This document shows, piece by piece, positions 16,893-26,434 of a stretch of 36,436 nucleotides of DNA. Under the pieces are notes generated by a model. The model was not told the origin of the DNA. It saw nothing but the letters and a program-made list of their open reading frames with translations, and made no database searches. Each line of letters begins with the position of its first letter. Position 1 is the first letter of the stretch. The translations under genes and the position numbers were made by a program. Origin of the DNA: Erythrobacter crassostreae (GTDB lineage: Bacteria; Pseudomonadota; Alphaproteobacteria; Sphingomonadales; Sphingomonadaceae); NCBI RefSeq assembly GCF_019204045.1, contig NZ_JAGSPC010000005.1, forward strand, positions 1 through 36,436. The letters are read 5' to 3'.

Positions 16893-18398
16893 TTAATAGC
16901 GGGTTTCGTAGGTGACCCTGACTACGCGCTTGCCCTCAGCAGGAACGGAGACAACCCATTTCCTTCGATCATAATTGATCTGTTCACCAACGACATCTTC
17001 GCTCACGATACGATAGTCATTCGCCCACCAATAGCGGTTGAGACCGCTTTGAGTCAGGTCCACGTCGATCGCATCATCTTTGGCATTTGTTAGCGTGTAG
17101 CGCATCGTGGTGCGGTAATATTTTTTGGGTCGCTCGACATCGACTTGCTGAACGATTTCACCGTCTTCGATCACACGGTACCGAGCGGAACGCTCCCATT
17201 CAGAGGATGTGATTGTCTCACGCTTTTCGACCTCGGCTTGTACAGTAATGTCAAAGGCATCGCCCGTCGCCAGCGAAAGTTCGCTGCCCATCGGCGTGTG
17301 GCCGATAGAGTTCTCTCCGATGAATTGCGGCGTTCCTTTGCTGTCTCGCTGGTAGAAACGGACCGTACCGGCAGGCAGCGCATCTCCTAGCCCCTGATTG
17401 CGAGAGGACGAGAACGAGATAGCGCTGGTTACGTTGACTGGATTGCTATCATTGCTCAGCCATCCGACATTGCGCTCATACACTTTGCGGGCCGGAACGC
17501 CTTGCACGTCTAGGAAACTGACCTGCTTGGTCTGCGCGTTCGCAATCGTGGTACGTCCTTCGATCGGATAGAGATAAAAATCGCCCAGCCGTTCGCGATT
17601 GGCGCTTTCTGTACCCGGGGTGATTCGTCCGCGTGAACTTCCGAAACCGCGGCCGCGCGAACCGTTCGGATTGCCCGCGACGAGCAACGTGTTCGCTTGA
17701 TGGAAAGTCGTGCCAGTTTGATTGGTCAGCGTCACCCAGCCTTGCATATCAATCGAGTCTGTCGCTTCATTATACAGCGCGACATAATCCGAAGACCATC
17801 CGAGCCCGCTAGAAAGATACCTGAGCGATACCGGCCGGGCACCCGCGCGGCTGCTATCGATATTGACCGACAGAGTCGGCCTTGCCCGCAAATTTGGCGG
17901 CACCCGATCAAAGATCACGCGAACGGGCAAACCGTCGTCACGCAATACCTCGATCCGGTTGCCAATCCGGATCACAACACCGCCCGCCGTAGAAAGAACC
18001 GTTGCCCGCTCCCGTGTTTCGACGCCGGTCGCAGGGTTTGTGCGCAGCAGTGTGACGGTCTGGCCAATGGCCTTCTCCATCATCTTTGTTGGGGTCAGAA
18101 GATCATAGTCAAAGTTCTGTTCAATAATTGTGGTGTTGGGCGCGTAAAAACTGAGCGTCTGAGGACGTATCCGCGCCGATACATCAGGAAATTCGACCCT
18201 ACTTTGCCCTTGCTGGATATTGATCTCGCGAACATCCTGAACCAGCGCCAGATTGTTGTTGTAAATGGTGACCGCTAGATCGCCTTGCTCTGTTTCGTCT
18301 TGAGCAGACGTGCTCTGGGAAATGGCAACCGTGGAAATCAACGCGGCCCCGCAAACTGAAGCGAACTTGGCTGCGCGGAAAAATGTTTTGGTATTCAT
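16893..18398 (-). CDS. DUF4139 family protein
   Basis: Exported protein of 501 residues with a signal peptide (MNTKTFFRAAKF... with cleavage likely after STSA, about residue 32). Marker blocks of the family are LAVTIYNNNLALVQD at the mature N-terminus, LRTNPATGVETRE, YLSSGLGWSSDYVALY in the middle, ERLGDFYLYPIEGR and a C-terminal YTLTNAKDDAIDVDL block. The start ATG at 18398 has an excellent GGGGAGGG Shine-Dalgarno seven bases upstream; the longer frame from 18422 is not needed. It is the first gene of a two-gene unit with the DUF4139 paralogue at 15247-16875 and lies about 100 bp downstream of cckA. A periplasmic or outer-membrane-associated structural role is plausible but not shown. Confidence 0.87.
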   Translation of the reverse strand: MNTKTFFRAAKFASVCGAALISTVAISQSTSAQDETEQGDLAVTIYNNNLALVQDVREINIQQGQSRVEFPDVSARIRPQTLSFYAPNTTIIEQNFDYDLLTPTKMMEKAIGQTVTLLRTNPATGVETRERATVLSTAGGVVIRIGNRIEVLRDDGLPVRVIFDRVPPNLRARPTLSVNIDSSRAGARPVSLRYLSSGLGWSSDYVALYNEATDSIDMQGWVTLTNQTGTTFHQANTLLVAGNPNGSRGRGFGSSRGRITPGTESANRERLGDFYLYPIEGRTTIANAQTKQVSFLDVQGVPARKVYERNVGWLSNDSNPVNVTSAISFSSSRNQGLGDALPAGTVRFYQRDSKGTPQFIGENSIGHTPMGSELSLATGDAFDITVQAEVEKRETITSSEWERSARYRVIEDGEIVQQVDVERPKKYYRTTMRYTLTNAKDDAIDVDLTQSGLNRYWWANDYRIVSEDVVGEQINYDRRKWVVSVPAEGKRVVRVTYETRY

Positions 18399-18502
18399 GA
18401 ACTGACCCTCCCCTGCGATCACAACCTATACGATAACGCGTGAAACAATATGCGCAATGAACAGTGTGGAGGCTACAGGTTCATAAAGATTTCCGCCCGA
18501 AT

Positions 18503-20995
18503 TCAGGAAGATACTTTTTCAGACTTCGCAGCGTGCATTACCGAACTGACCTTGTCACCAATTGACGCGACGCTGAATGGCTTCGCAATGAAGTGCATAT
18601 CAGGAATATCAATATCCTTGCGCAGTTGCTCTTCCGCATAGCCTGACATGAACAGCACTGGCATGTCCGGAATTCTCGAGCGAATTTCGCGAACCATCGC
18701 TGGTCCGTCCATTCCGGGCATGACCACATCACTCACGACAAGATCAAACTCGCCGCCGTCGGTGATGGCTTCCAGCCCGTCTTCGCCGCCAGGGCATGCG
18801 GTGACGTCATAACCGGCGCGAGCAAGCGCTCTTTCCGCCACCGCACGGACCATGTCCTCGTCTTCAACCAACAGGATCCGGCCTCCAGCCGACCATTCTG
18901 AAGATACGGGAGCAGGAGCCTCGCGGCGTTTCGGGGCCTCTCCACGGTGAACCGGGAAATAGACCGTGAAGCGCGCACCGACCTGTTTTCCATTCTGATC
19001 AGCAACATTGTCTGCAAATAGAAAACCGCCGGACTGTTTCACAATACCGTAAGCCGTAGACAGACCAAGGCCGGTACCCTTCCCTTGTTCCTTGGTCGTA
19101 AAGAACGGTTCAAACAGTTTGGGCAGCACTTCCGCAGGGATGCCGCCGCCCGTATCCTGAACGATCAGCACGGTGTAATCTGCAGGAGGGAGAACCTCTG
19201 AGCCAAGCTTCAGCACTTCGGTTGCCTTGAGACTTCGGGTCAGGAGCGAAATGCGTCCACCTCCCCGACCGTTGGATTGGATCGCGTCGCGGGCATTCAC
19301 AGCGAGGTTCATGATTACCTGTTCAAGCTGCTGCGGGTCAGCGCGCACGGCGCCAAGGTTGCGATCATGTTGCACGAAATAGGTGATCTTTTCACCCAAC
19401 AGACGCTTGATTAACGGCCCGACCTCACTGACAACATCAGGAAGCTGAAGAATTTCCGGCCGCAAGGTTTGCTGACGCGAGAAAGCCAGCAATTGCCGCG
19501 TCAAGGACGCTGCACGGTTTGAGTTAGCGCGAATTTGCTGGATATCATCATAGTCGCTGTCGCCCGGCGTATGCCTGAGCAGCATCAGGTCGCAGGTGCC
19601 GATAATTGCTGTCAGCACATTGTTGAAATCATGCGCCACACCGCCTGCCAATTGCCCGACCGCCTGCATCTTGGTCGCTTGCGCAACCTGCCGCTTAAGC
19701 TGAGCTTCTTCGCTGGAATCTGTGAGACTCAGCAGCACAGCCGCTTCGCCAAGTCCGCGAACACCAGCAAGCCCAAGTGAAACCGTCTCATCTGGCTGCG
19801 ATACTAGCCGAACGGGAATATCTCCGCTTGTCGCAGGCCCTCTGCCATACCGGCGTACGGCATCGGAAAGCGCCGCCTTATCCTCGCGAACAACAAGGTC
19901 GGTCGGAAACGCCGGTAGACCTTTGCCTTCACGGTCGACCGAACGCAGAAAGGCTTCGTTGCCGAACAAGAAGCGTCCGTCGCGATCCGTCATCGCAAGG
20001 CCAAGCGGCAATTGCGCAAGCAGCGCCTCAAGCTGAGCCACGCCAGCCTGCGCTGAGCCTTCCCAGCCTCCGCCAACACCCACTCCGCTGTCGATCAACA
20101 ACATTAATGTTGCATTGGCATCTGGGCTCGCAGTTCGTACCTGTGATGGGTCGAGCAGCGGGACATCGACAAGTGTCTGCGGCGTACCGCCACGCCCCTC
20201 GCGGCTGAAGAAGATACGATCACGGTCATCTGAGCGCAGGAACGAAACAAAGTCTTGTCCAGCAAGAGTTGCCGAACCGTCACCAGCGGCGCGCTCTGCA
20301 AAACCTGAGCTGACCGATCGAACAACCCCATCTGCCCTTGTGATCGCGGTCTCGATACCGGCACGGCTAAGCATCTGGCCAAACGGCCCCGATAAATCGA
20401 GATCTTCTATGGTGTCGCCAATGTCGCCAGCGAGTTTAACGAACCGCCAGATCAAATGATCATCAGCCCGACCTGCGCGTGTAACGCTAACTTTCCACGC
20501 TTCAGTGGTTGAAGGGGTAGGCAGCTCTTCAAGCTCTCCAGATCCATCGCGCCATGCTTGGCGGGCCAGCCGCGTCATCGCCTCAAGCTCCGGTCGCTCC
20601 AAAGGCAGTGAAGGCGGTGAGCTTCCTATGCCGAAACCATCCGTAAACGCGCTGTTCGCACAAACAAGTCGATTGGCTCTGTCGGTAATTGCAACGGCGG
20701 TATTGTCGCCCTCCCCCTCAATCGCCGCGAAGGTGACTGACCAATCCATTGATGCATCGGCCTCTGTTTCAGGGTCAGCCTGAGTTCTCTCAAAAATGAA
20801 AATACCGCCGAGCAGCACGGCCAAGCCGAGCGTGTATGCAAGCGTCAAAACAAGGTCAGAGGTTGCGAAAAACAGCACCGCCGCGCTTAGCAATAGCGCA
20901 CCAGCCAACGCGCCGAACATAATCGATATACGTCCGGTCAGACGCTCTACGCCCTGATCCGCATTCGCCAGTTTGGATAGTTTTGGCCCGATCAA
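18503..20995 (-). CDS. cckA: Hybrid sensor histidine kinase CckA
   Basis: Membrane-bound bifunctional kinase/phosphatase at the top of the CckA-ChpT-CtrA/CpdR phosphorelay controlling the alphaproteobacterial cell cycle. In 830 residues it shows two adjacent transmembrane helices (about 24-45 and 48-68), PAS-like regions (about 95-200, 205-300 and 320-430), a HisKA domain with the CckA-type H-box VAHDFNNVLTAIIG (His455), and an HATPase domain with N-box NLAVNARD, DTGGGIP and GTGLGL. A receiver domain follows at about 705-815 with Asp756 and Lys805. The start appears to be TTG at 20995, because an in-frame stop lies just upstream and the first ATG (codon 26) would begin inside the first membrane helix. 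It is downstream of a DUF2062 gene on the same strand. CpdR is encoded at 5695-6084. Confidence 0.95.
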   Translation of the reverse strand: MIGPKLSKLANADQGVERLTGRISIMFGALAGALLLSAAVLFFATSDLVLTLAYTLGLAVLLGGIFIFERTQADPETEADASMDWSVTFAAIEGEGDNTAVAITDRANRLVCANSAFTDGFGIGSSPPSLPLERPELEAMTRLARQAWRDGSGELEELPTPSTTEAWKVSVTRAGRADDHLIWRFVKLAGDIGDTIEDLDLSGPFGQMLSRAGIETAITRADGVVRSVSSGFAERAAGDGSATLAGQDFVSFLRSDDRDRIFFSREGRGGTPQTLVDVPLLDPSQVRTASPDANATLMLLIDSGVGVGGGWEGSAQAGVAQLEALLAQLPLGLAMTDRDGRFLFGNEAFLRSVDREGKGLPAFPTDLVVREDKAALSDAVRRYGRGPATSGDIPVRLVSQPDETVSLGLAGVRGLGEAAVLLSLTDSSEEAQLKRQVAQATKMQAVGQLAGGVAHDFNNVLTAIIGTCDLMLLRHTPGDSDYDDIQQIRANSNRAASLTRQLLAFSRQQTLRPEILQLPDVVSEVGPLIKRLLGEKITYFVQHDRNLGAVRADPQQLEQVIMNLAVNARDAIQSNGRGGGRISLLTRSLKATEVLKLGSEVLPPADYTVLIVQDTGGGIPAEVLPKLFEPFFTTKEQGKGTGLGLSTAYGIVKQSGGFLFADNVADQNGKQVGARFTVYFPVHRGEAPKRREAPAPVSSEWSAGGRILLVEDEDMVRAVAERALARAGYDVTACPGGEDGLEAITDGGEFDLVVSDVVMPGMDGPAMVREIRSRIPDMPVLFMSGYAEEQLRKDIDIPDMHFIAKPFSVASIGDKVSSVMHAAKSEKVSS

Positions 20996-21053
20996 CTGAT
21001 CCCAATCCCGTTCAAGCGCTCAGTCGCCTGTTTCTAACTTAGAACAGCCAGCC

Positions 21054-21650
21054 TTAGTTTGCGTTGAGACGCTGGTCGAGGCGTGCTTCCATTCGTTTCA
21101 AACGTTTTGCCCGTCTGCGTGCAACGAGAATACGCCAGATGGCGCTGGAGAGCAGATAACCGGTAGAAGAAGATACCACTGCGAGGACAAAAAATCCGAC
21201 AACCGTGACGCCTGCAACCTGAAACGCATCAATCACCCATTGCCACGCTCCGCTTTCCAATTGCTCTGATGCAACCCCGGTTGTAGCGGCATCAATACGC
21301 AGCATGAATTGACCCACGCGATTTGCGAGCACTGCCCAAAATGCAATAGTGAACGGGTTGGTGACAAAGGTAACCAGGGCGGCAAGCGGTACATTTGCGC
21401 GTGATGGCAATGCCAAGAACGCTGCGAGAAATATCTGCCCGACAGGGATGATAAAGGCCGAGAAGAGGCCCAAAGCCACACCGCGAGGGACAGAACGGCG
21501 CGTAAAACGCCACAATTCAGGCGACAAGAACCGGTGAGCAATGGGTCGCAGGTATTTGTTGCGCGCCATTTCTTCGCGCTTGGGCATGTATTTGCGGATC
21601 ACATCCGCAGCCCAAGTTTTCGAAGTTGGAAAGAAGCGTCGGAGTTTCAT
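21054..21650 (-). CDS. DUF2062 domain-containing membrane protein
   Basis: A protein of about 198 residues matching the DUF2062 family (PF09835). The RPIAHRFLSPELWRFTRRSVPRGVALGLF block is followed by hydrophobic segments (SAFIIPVGQIFLAAFLA, VTFVTNPFTIAFWAVLA and VTVVGFFVLAVVSSSTGYLL), giving about three or four membrane passes. The ends are strongly basic. The N-PFT motif (TNPFTI) is characteristic. Function is unknown; some relatives are fused to glycosyltransferases. The start is ambiguous between GTG at 21659 and ATG at 21650, because the AAAGG upstream is poorly spaced for either. It is 58 bp upstream of cckA and may share its transcript. Confidence 0.88.
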   Translation of the reverse strand: MKLRRFFPTSKTWAADVIRKYMPKREEMARNKYLRPIAHRFLSPELWRFTRRSVPRGVALGLFSAFIIPVGQIFLAAFLALPSRANVPLAALVTFVTNPFTIAFWAVLANRVGQFMLRIDAATTGVASEQLESGAWQWVIDAFQVAGVTVVGFFVLAVVSSSTGYLLSSAIWRILVARRRAKRLKRMEARLDQRLNAN

Positions 21651-21795
21651 ATCTGACACAAACCTTTGCGCGCCTGTTCGGTCAGGCGCAAGGGGCTGTC
21701 ATGAATGTGGAGCTGGCCGTCCATAAGTTTCATATGGGTAGCCTTAGCTGTCTGACCAGTGCGTTAATTCGTTCCAGTCAAAAACTGCAAAATGT

Positions 21796-22278
21796 TTATC
21801 CGCGATCTCGCATCAAACGGGCCTTGTCTCGTTTCCAATCACGGTCTTTCATGGTCGCGCGTTTATCGTGCGCTTGCTTACCCTTTGCCAGAGCGAGTTC
21901 GACCTTTGCCCTTCCTTGACCGTTGAAGTAGACGGAGAGCGGCACAAGGGTCATTCCCTTGCGCTCAACTGCTCCGAACATCTTACTAATCTCACGCGAA
22001 TTTAGCAGCAGTTTACGCGGACGTTTTGGCTCATGATTTAGCCGGTTGCCGTGGCTGTATTCCGGTATGTTTGAATTTATCAACCAAACCTGCCCGTCTC
22101 TGACTTCAGCATAGCTTTCGGCAATAGTGGCTTCGCCCGCACGAAGCGCTTTGACTTCGGTGCCCTGCAAAGCAAGTCCAGCCTCGAATTTGTCTTCGAT
22201 ATGATAATCGAATCTCGCACGACGATTTTCAGCGACTGTCTTACGTTTGTCGAAAACGGGAGGTTTCGGGCGGGCCAT
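21796..22278 (-). CDS. smpB: SsrA-binding protein SmpB
   Basis: tmRNA partner in trans-translation, required for rescue of stalled ribosomes. The 160-residue length is standard from the start at 22278 ([25 protein letters not shown]). Diagnostic segments are [40 protein letters not shown] and the basic C-terminal tail [17 protein letters not shown] that enters the mRNA channel. An upstream extension to 22356 lacks homology. It lies next to dapA in many alphaproteobacteria; here an oppositely oriented hydrolase gene sits between them. The ssrA RNA gene itself is not in the window. Confidence 0.97.
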   Translation of the reverse strand: MARPKPPVFDKRKTVAENRRARFDYHIEDKFEAGLALQGTEVKALRAGEATIAESYAEVRDGQVWLINSNIPEYSHGNRLNHEPKRPRKLLLNSREISKMFGAVERKGMTLVPLSVYFNGQGRAKVELALAKGKQAHDKRATMKDRDWKRDKARLMRDRG

Positions 22279-22412
22279 GATGCGGACCAAATAGGCATTG
22301 TTGATCATTTCGCAAAGAGCGAATGGCAAAATGCATATTTCCTCGACCAGAGGCATGCATAGCGCCTAATGAAAAATGGCCCGCGATTATGCGAGGCACC
22401 CGGAGTTTCCCT

Positions 22413-23483
22413 ATGCACGCGCCGCCAGTTCAACCCTTTTCAATTGCAGGCCACTCAATCGCACCAGGCACGGCTCAGGATGTATCCATCCCCGTTTCTA
22501 CGATGGCGACCGGCTACAATTCGCATCTGGCCGTGCGCATATTGCATGGCGCAAAACCGGGGCCGACCATTTTCGTGAGCGGCGCGATCCACGGCGACGA
22601 AATCATCGGCACCGCTATCATACAACGTCTCGCTCATGAGCTTGATCCGGTGCATCTTGGCGGAACGATAATTCTTATCCCGGTCAGCAATATCTTCGGT
22701 TTTATCAGCCATTCCCGATACTTGCCTGATCGGCGAGACCTCAATCGTTCGTTTCCCGGCAATGCCAACGGTTCGCTCGCGGGTCAGCTTGCCAATGTCT
22801 TTTTCAGCGAAGTGGTCAGCCGCGCGAGTCTTGGGATCGATATCCACTCTGCGGCAGTTCACCGGTATAATCTGCCTCAGATCCGCATCGCAGCAGGCAG
22901 CAAGCGACTGGTTGAACTGGCCACTGCGTTTGGCGCGCCGGTTATCATCGAAAGCCCGCTGCGCGACGGATCGATGCGGGCTTTAGCGAAAGAACAAGGT
23001 GTCGAGATGCTTTTGCTGGAGGCGGGAGAGGCGCTGAGGTTCGACGATCTTTCCATTGAAACCGGAACTTCGGGCGTGCTGCGCGTGCTTATGCATCTCG
23101 GGATGGTTGATCCGTCTGACGATTTGTTGGAGGCCGGCGCTCCTGCCCGATCAAACAAAACCCAATGGGTGCGTTCAACCAGAGGCGGCGTTGTCCATTT
23201 TGCCAAATCGTCAGGCGATGCAGTTCGCGAAGGTGATTTGCTTGCCACTGTAACCGGTTTGTTTGGGGAGGAACCGGAAGGCATCTTCGCCCCTGTCGAT
23301 GGCATCGTAATCGGTCATGCGACCCTCCCGGTCGTCCACCAAGGCGACGCCTTGTTTCACATCGCCAAGGTCACCAATCCGGAACGCGTTGGCGCGCGGA
23401 TCGAAACCTACACCGATGCAGTTCTTTCCAGCGATCAGGATGAATTTGCCGAAGCGTTGCTGGACGAAGACGAAGTGCTTTAG
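22413..23483 (+). CDS. Succinylglutamate desuccinylase/aspartoacylase family protein
   Basis: Zinc-dependent carboxypeptidase-like deacylase of the AstE/AspA superfamily (356 residues). Zinc ligands are recognisable: His and Glu in SGAIHGDE and the second His in GIDIHSA; RDLNRSFPG supplies the substrate-carboxylate arginine. A C-terminal beta domain follows (VRSTRGGVVHF, then GIFAPVDGIVIGHA), resembling lipoyl/biotinyl-like beta barrels found in this subfamily. The substrate (an N-acyl amino acid or similar) is unknown. The start is the ATG at 22413 with GGAG seven bases upstream; earlier in-frame ATGs at 22323 and 22389 are not favoured. The stop codon TAG (23481-23483) overlaps the dapA stop on the other strand. 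Confidence 0.88.
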   Translation: MHAPPVQPFSIAGHSIAPGTAQDVSIPVSTMATGYNSHLAVRILHGAKPGPTIFVSGAIHGDEIIGTAIIQRLAHELDPVHLGGTIILIPVSNIFGFISHSRYLPDRRDLNRSFPGNANGSLAGQLANVFFSEVVSRASLGIDIHSAAVHRYNLPQIRIAAGSKRLVELATAFGAPVIIESPLRDGSMRALAKEQGVEMLLLEAGEALRFDDLSIETGTSGVLRVLMHLGMVDPSDDLLEAGAPARSNKTQWVRSTRGGVVHFAKSSGDAVREGDLLATVTGLFGEEPEGIFAPVDGIVIGHATLPVVHQGDALFHIAKVTNPERVGARIETYTDAVLSSDQDEFAEALLDEDEVL

Positions 23484-24361
23484 ATCAGTCCAGCATGTTC
23501 CAGCGCCGCATCAACCGCAGTGCGAGATTCTTCACTTGCGGCAACGATGGGAAGGCGCACATCAGGCTCGATCCAATTGTGAACGCGGCTGAGCGCATAT
23601 TTAACTGGGGCTGGCGAGGCGTCTGAAAACATCGCGTAATGGAGCGGGAACAGGCGGTCATTAAGTTCACGGGCCTTTGAAAGCTCATTGGCGGAGATCG
23701 CTGACTGAAATTCTGCACAGAGCGCCGGTGCGACATTGGCTGTGACCGAAATTGCACCGCGGCCACCCGCGGCATTGTGCGGCAGCCACAGTTCATCATT
23801 TCCAGAAAGCTGACAGAAATCCTTGCTCAGGCCCATCCTGTGGTCGGCAACGCGGGATAAGTCCCCGCTGGCATCTTTGATCGCGACGATCCGTTCAGGA
23901 TATTTCTTGACCAAGGCGATGACTGTTTCGTCTTCGATGTCGGTAACTGTTCGGCTCGGAACGTTATAGAGCACAATCGGAAGTGTGGTATTCTCCGCGA
24001 GATAGCTGAAATGCGCGATCAAACCTGCTTGGCTGGGACGGTTGTAATATGGAGCCACACACAAACCCGCTGCCGCACCGGCTTTTTGCGCGAAAGTCAT
24101 GTGGAGCACAGCGTTCATCGTATCATTGCTGCCGCATCCCGCGATCACGGGCACGCGTCCGGCTGCCTGCTCGATGCACACCTCGACTACCCGGTGATGT
24201 TCTGCATTTGAAAGTGTCGAGGCCTCACCCGTGGTGCCGCATGGGACCAAAGCCGAGCTTCCTTGCTCTATTTGCCAATCAACCAACTGGCGAAAGGCGG
24301 ACTCGTCAAACGATCCATCGCGAAAAGGAGTCGCCAGAGCGGGAATTGATCCGGAAAACAT
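23480..24361 (-). CDS. dapA: 4-hydroxy-tetrahydrodipicolinate synthase
   Basis: Condenses pyruvate and aspartate semialdehyde in the lysine/meso-diaminopimelate pathway, supplying peptidoglycan; cytoplasmic TIM barrel, usually tetrameric. The 293 residues include CGTTGE (Thr43-Thr44), Tyr132 in VLYNVPSRT, Arg137 and the Schiff-base Lys162 in VAIKDASGD, all at positions matching characterised DapA enzymes. The start at 24361 gives the typical MFSGSIPALATPF N-terminus. It is divergent from the lytic transglycosylase gene at 24460 (98 bp apart), so promoters for both must lie there. This slt-dapA neighbourhood is common in alphaproteobacteria (from memory). Confidence 0.97.
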   Translation of the reverse strand: MFSGSIPALATPFRDGSFDESAFRQLVDWQIEQGSSALVPCGTTGEASTLSNAEHHRVVEVCIEQAAGRVPVIAGCGSNDTMNAVLHMTFAQKAGAAAGLCVAPYYNRPSQAGLIAHFSYLAENTTLPIVLYNVPSRTVTDIEDETVIALVKKYPERIVAIKDASGDLSRVADHRMGLSKDFCQLSGNDELWLPHNAAGGRGAISVTANVAPALCAEFQSAISANELSKARELNDRLFPLHYAMFSDASPAPVKYALSRVHNWIEPDVRLPIVAASEESRTAVDAALEHAGLI

Positions 24362-24459
24362 TGCTTTATTCCTGATACAGTCAATATTGTTTCAAAACAG
24401 GGGGCAATCATGTCAACCTGTATGCGTGTTCAGCGCCTGATAAGGAGCCGATTGGCACA

Positions 24460-26424
24460 ATGTCCAGCATGGCCTTCAAATTGCGTTCAAATCCTATTGC
24501 CCTTGCCGCCCTCGCAACCGCGAGTATTGCGGCCCTTTCAACCCCTTCTTCTGCGCAGATCAGCAGCGAAAATCGCGGCGGTAATCTTGTTGCTCAGCAG
24601 CCGACTCAGGTCGGTTCAGCGATAGCGCGCTGGGAAATGCTGCACGACAACCGAGAGATGGGTTTTGCTGACTATGCAGGCTTCGCGCTGCGTTACCCAG
24701 AGTTTCCACGTACATCGATCTTGCGGGTCCGCGCCGAAAACCGGCTCGACAACGAAGCGCCAATGCAAGCAGACTTGCTGCGATTTTTCGACACGCACCC
24801 TCCCCTAACCAATTCGGGCCGCGCCCGTTATGCGCTTGCGCTTGCCGGTGCGCAGCGATCGGAAGCCTTCACTGTAGCGCGTGAAGCGTGGCGCAGCGGC
24901 ACCATGAGCGGGCCGTCTGAGGCATATCTACTTGGCCTATTTGGCTCTCAATTCACTGCAGACGATCATAACGCCCGGATGGATGCCCTTCTCTGGCAAG
25001 GCGATGTTGAAGCTGCCGCAAGGCAAGTCATCAACGTTCCGTCTGCAAATCGCTCTTTGGCGATGGCGCGCCTGGCGCTGATCCGTGGCGCGACACCGCA
25101 ATCGGCAGGCATCTCTATCCCAAGTTATGCGCTGAATGACGCGGGTTATGTCTACAACCTCGCCAGCTTCTACCGTTCAAAGCGCCGCAACCTTGAAGCC
25201 ATTCAATTACTCGCGACCCGCCCGATGGCCAACGCACCGGCTTTGGATGGCGAAGCAATGGTTGGCGTGATGCTTGATGCTGCCAAAGGAGCAAGCGTCG
25301 GCGACACGGTTCGCATTGCAGGCAAGATTGATGATCTGTTTGAGCCGGGTCAGGATATTTCCAAAGGATCGTTCCGCCTCCGTGATCGCTACACCGATCT
25401 GATGTGGAAGGGCGGCACCAACGCTCTGTGGCGCCTCCGTGACGGGCGAAGTGCTGCGCCGCTATTCGAACGCTATGGCTCCGCAGCTCAGACCCCCCTC
25501 ACCCGGTCGAAAGGTTTTTATTGGGCTGGTCGCGCCGCGCGGCAGGCTGGAATGCAAGCGGAGGCGACACGCTATTTCGAAAGGGCGGCAGAATACCCGC
25601 ACTATTATTACGGCCAGCTTGCGCTGAACGCGATGGGCCGTCCAATGCCCGCGTTTTCGCAGCTGCCAGCATTGCAAGTCGACGCAGCAACCCGCGCCGC
25701 TTTCGAAGCCAGACCTTTAGTGAAGGCGATCCGTCACTTGGCGCAAAACCGCCGCAAGTGGCAGACAGAGCGGCGGTTTTTCCAAGCGATTGGCGATGCA
25801 GCGAAGACGCCTGAGCAATTGATGCTGGCAAACAATTTGGCCGCCGAAACGGGCCTCGAAGAAATGTCCGTTGTGCTCGGCATGGAAGCCGGTGCCAACG
25901 GCCTCGCCGGATTTGAACGCGTCGGCTATCCAACCGTCGATGTTCCGCGCGTCAATGATTGGACCATGGTCCACGCCATCAGCCGTCAGGAAAGCGAATT
26001 TGACCGTTTCCGGAAAAGCCACGCTAACGCAGTCGGCATGATGCAATTGTTGCCAAGCACTGCGCGCGAGGAAGCGGGCATCTTGGGAGTTCGGTATCTT
26101 CGCGCTGATCTGACTGGCAATCCAAAGTACAATATCACGCTGGGCGATGCACACTTTGCAAGGAGGATGGACCTTTATGGCGGTGCCTATCCGCTTGCCA
26201 TTGCCTCGTACAACGCCGGCCCGGGCCGTGTGAACCAGTGGCTGCGGCTGAATGGCGATCCGCGCAAGGGGGAGATTGATTGGGTAACCTGGATCGAGAA
26301 AATCCCGGCCAATTTCGAAACACGCTATTACGTCATGCGCGTCATTGGAAACGCGGTAAGCTATTCGCATATGTATCCCGAACAGGCAGGTCTTCCGCGC
26401 ACGGTAGACACTTTTCTTCCGTAA
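24460..26424 (+). CDS. Soluble lytic murein transglycosylase (Slt family)
   Basis: Periplasmic muramidase-like enzyme that cleaves the MurNAc-GlcNAc bond with formation of 1,6-anhydro-MurNAc. The 654 residues begin with a signal peptide (hydrophobic stretch ending in TPSSAQ, about residues 12-33). A long alpha-helical superhelical region follows, then a C-terminal SLT domain with HAISRQESEFD (catalytic Glu511), GMMQLLPSTA and YPLAIASYNAGPGRVNQWL. AAGGAG lies 12 bases upstream of ATG 24460 and farther from the alternative in-frame ATG at 24469. It heads a run of six closely packed plus-strand genes. It acts on peptidoglycan, whose precursor is supplied in part by the divergent dapA. Confidence 0.94.
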   Translation: MSSMAFKLRSNPIALAALATASIAALSTPSSAQISSENRGGNLVAQQPTQVGSAIARWEMLHDNREMGFADYAGFALRYPEFPRTSILRVRAENRLDNEAPMQADLLRFFDTHPPLTNSGRARYALALAGAQRSEAFTVAREAWRSGTMSGPSEAYLLGLFGSQFTADDHNARMDALLWQGDVEAAARQVINVPSANRSLAMARLALIRGATPQSAGISIPSYALNDAGYVYNLASFYRSKRRNLEAIQLLATRPMANAPALDGEAMVGVMLDAAKGASVGDTVRIAGKIDDLFEPGQDISKGSFRLRDRYTDLMWKGGTNALWRLRDGRSAAPLFERYGSAAQTPLTRSKGFYWAGRAARQAGMQAEATRYFERAAEYPHYYYGQLALNAMGRPMPAFSQLPALQVDAATRAAFEARPLVKAIRHLAQNRRKWQTERRFFQAIGDAAKTPEQLMLANNLAAETGLEEMSVVLGMEAGANGLAGFERVGYPTVDVPRVNDWTMVHAISRQESEFDRFRKSHANAVGMMQLLPSTAREEAGILGVRYLRADLTGNPKYNITLGDAHFARRMDLYGGAYPLAIASYNAGPGRVNQWLRLNGDPRKGEIDWVTWIEKIPANFETRYYVMRVIGNAVSYSHMYPEQAGLPRTVDTFLP

Positions 26425-26434
26425 TCCAGCGCAA

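Noticed and set aside
22279..22356. N-terminal extension of smpB
   Set aside because: The normal SmpB length and N-terminus begin at 22278; the extension has no family support.
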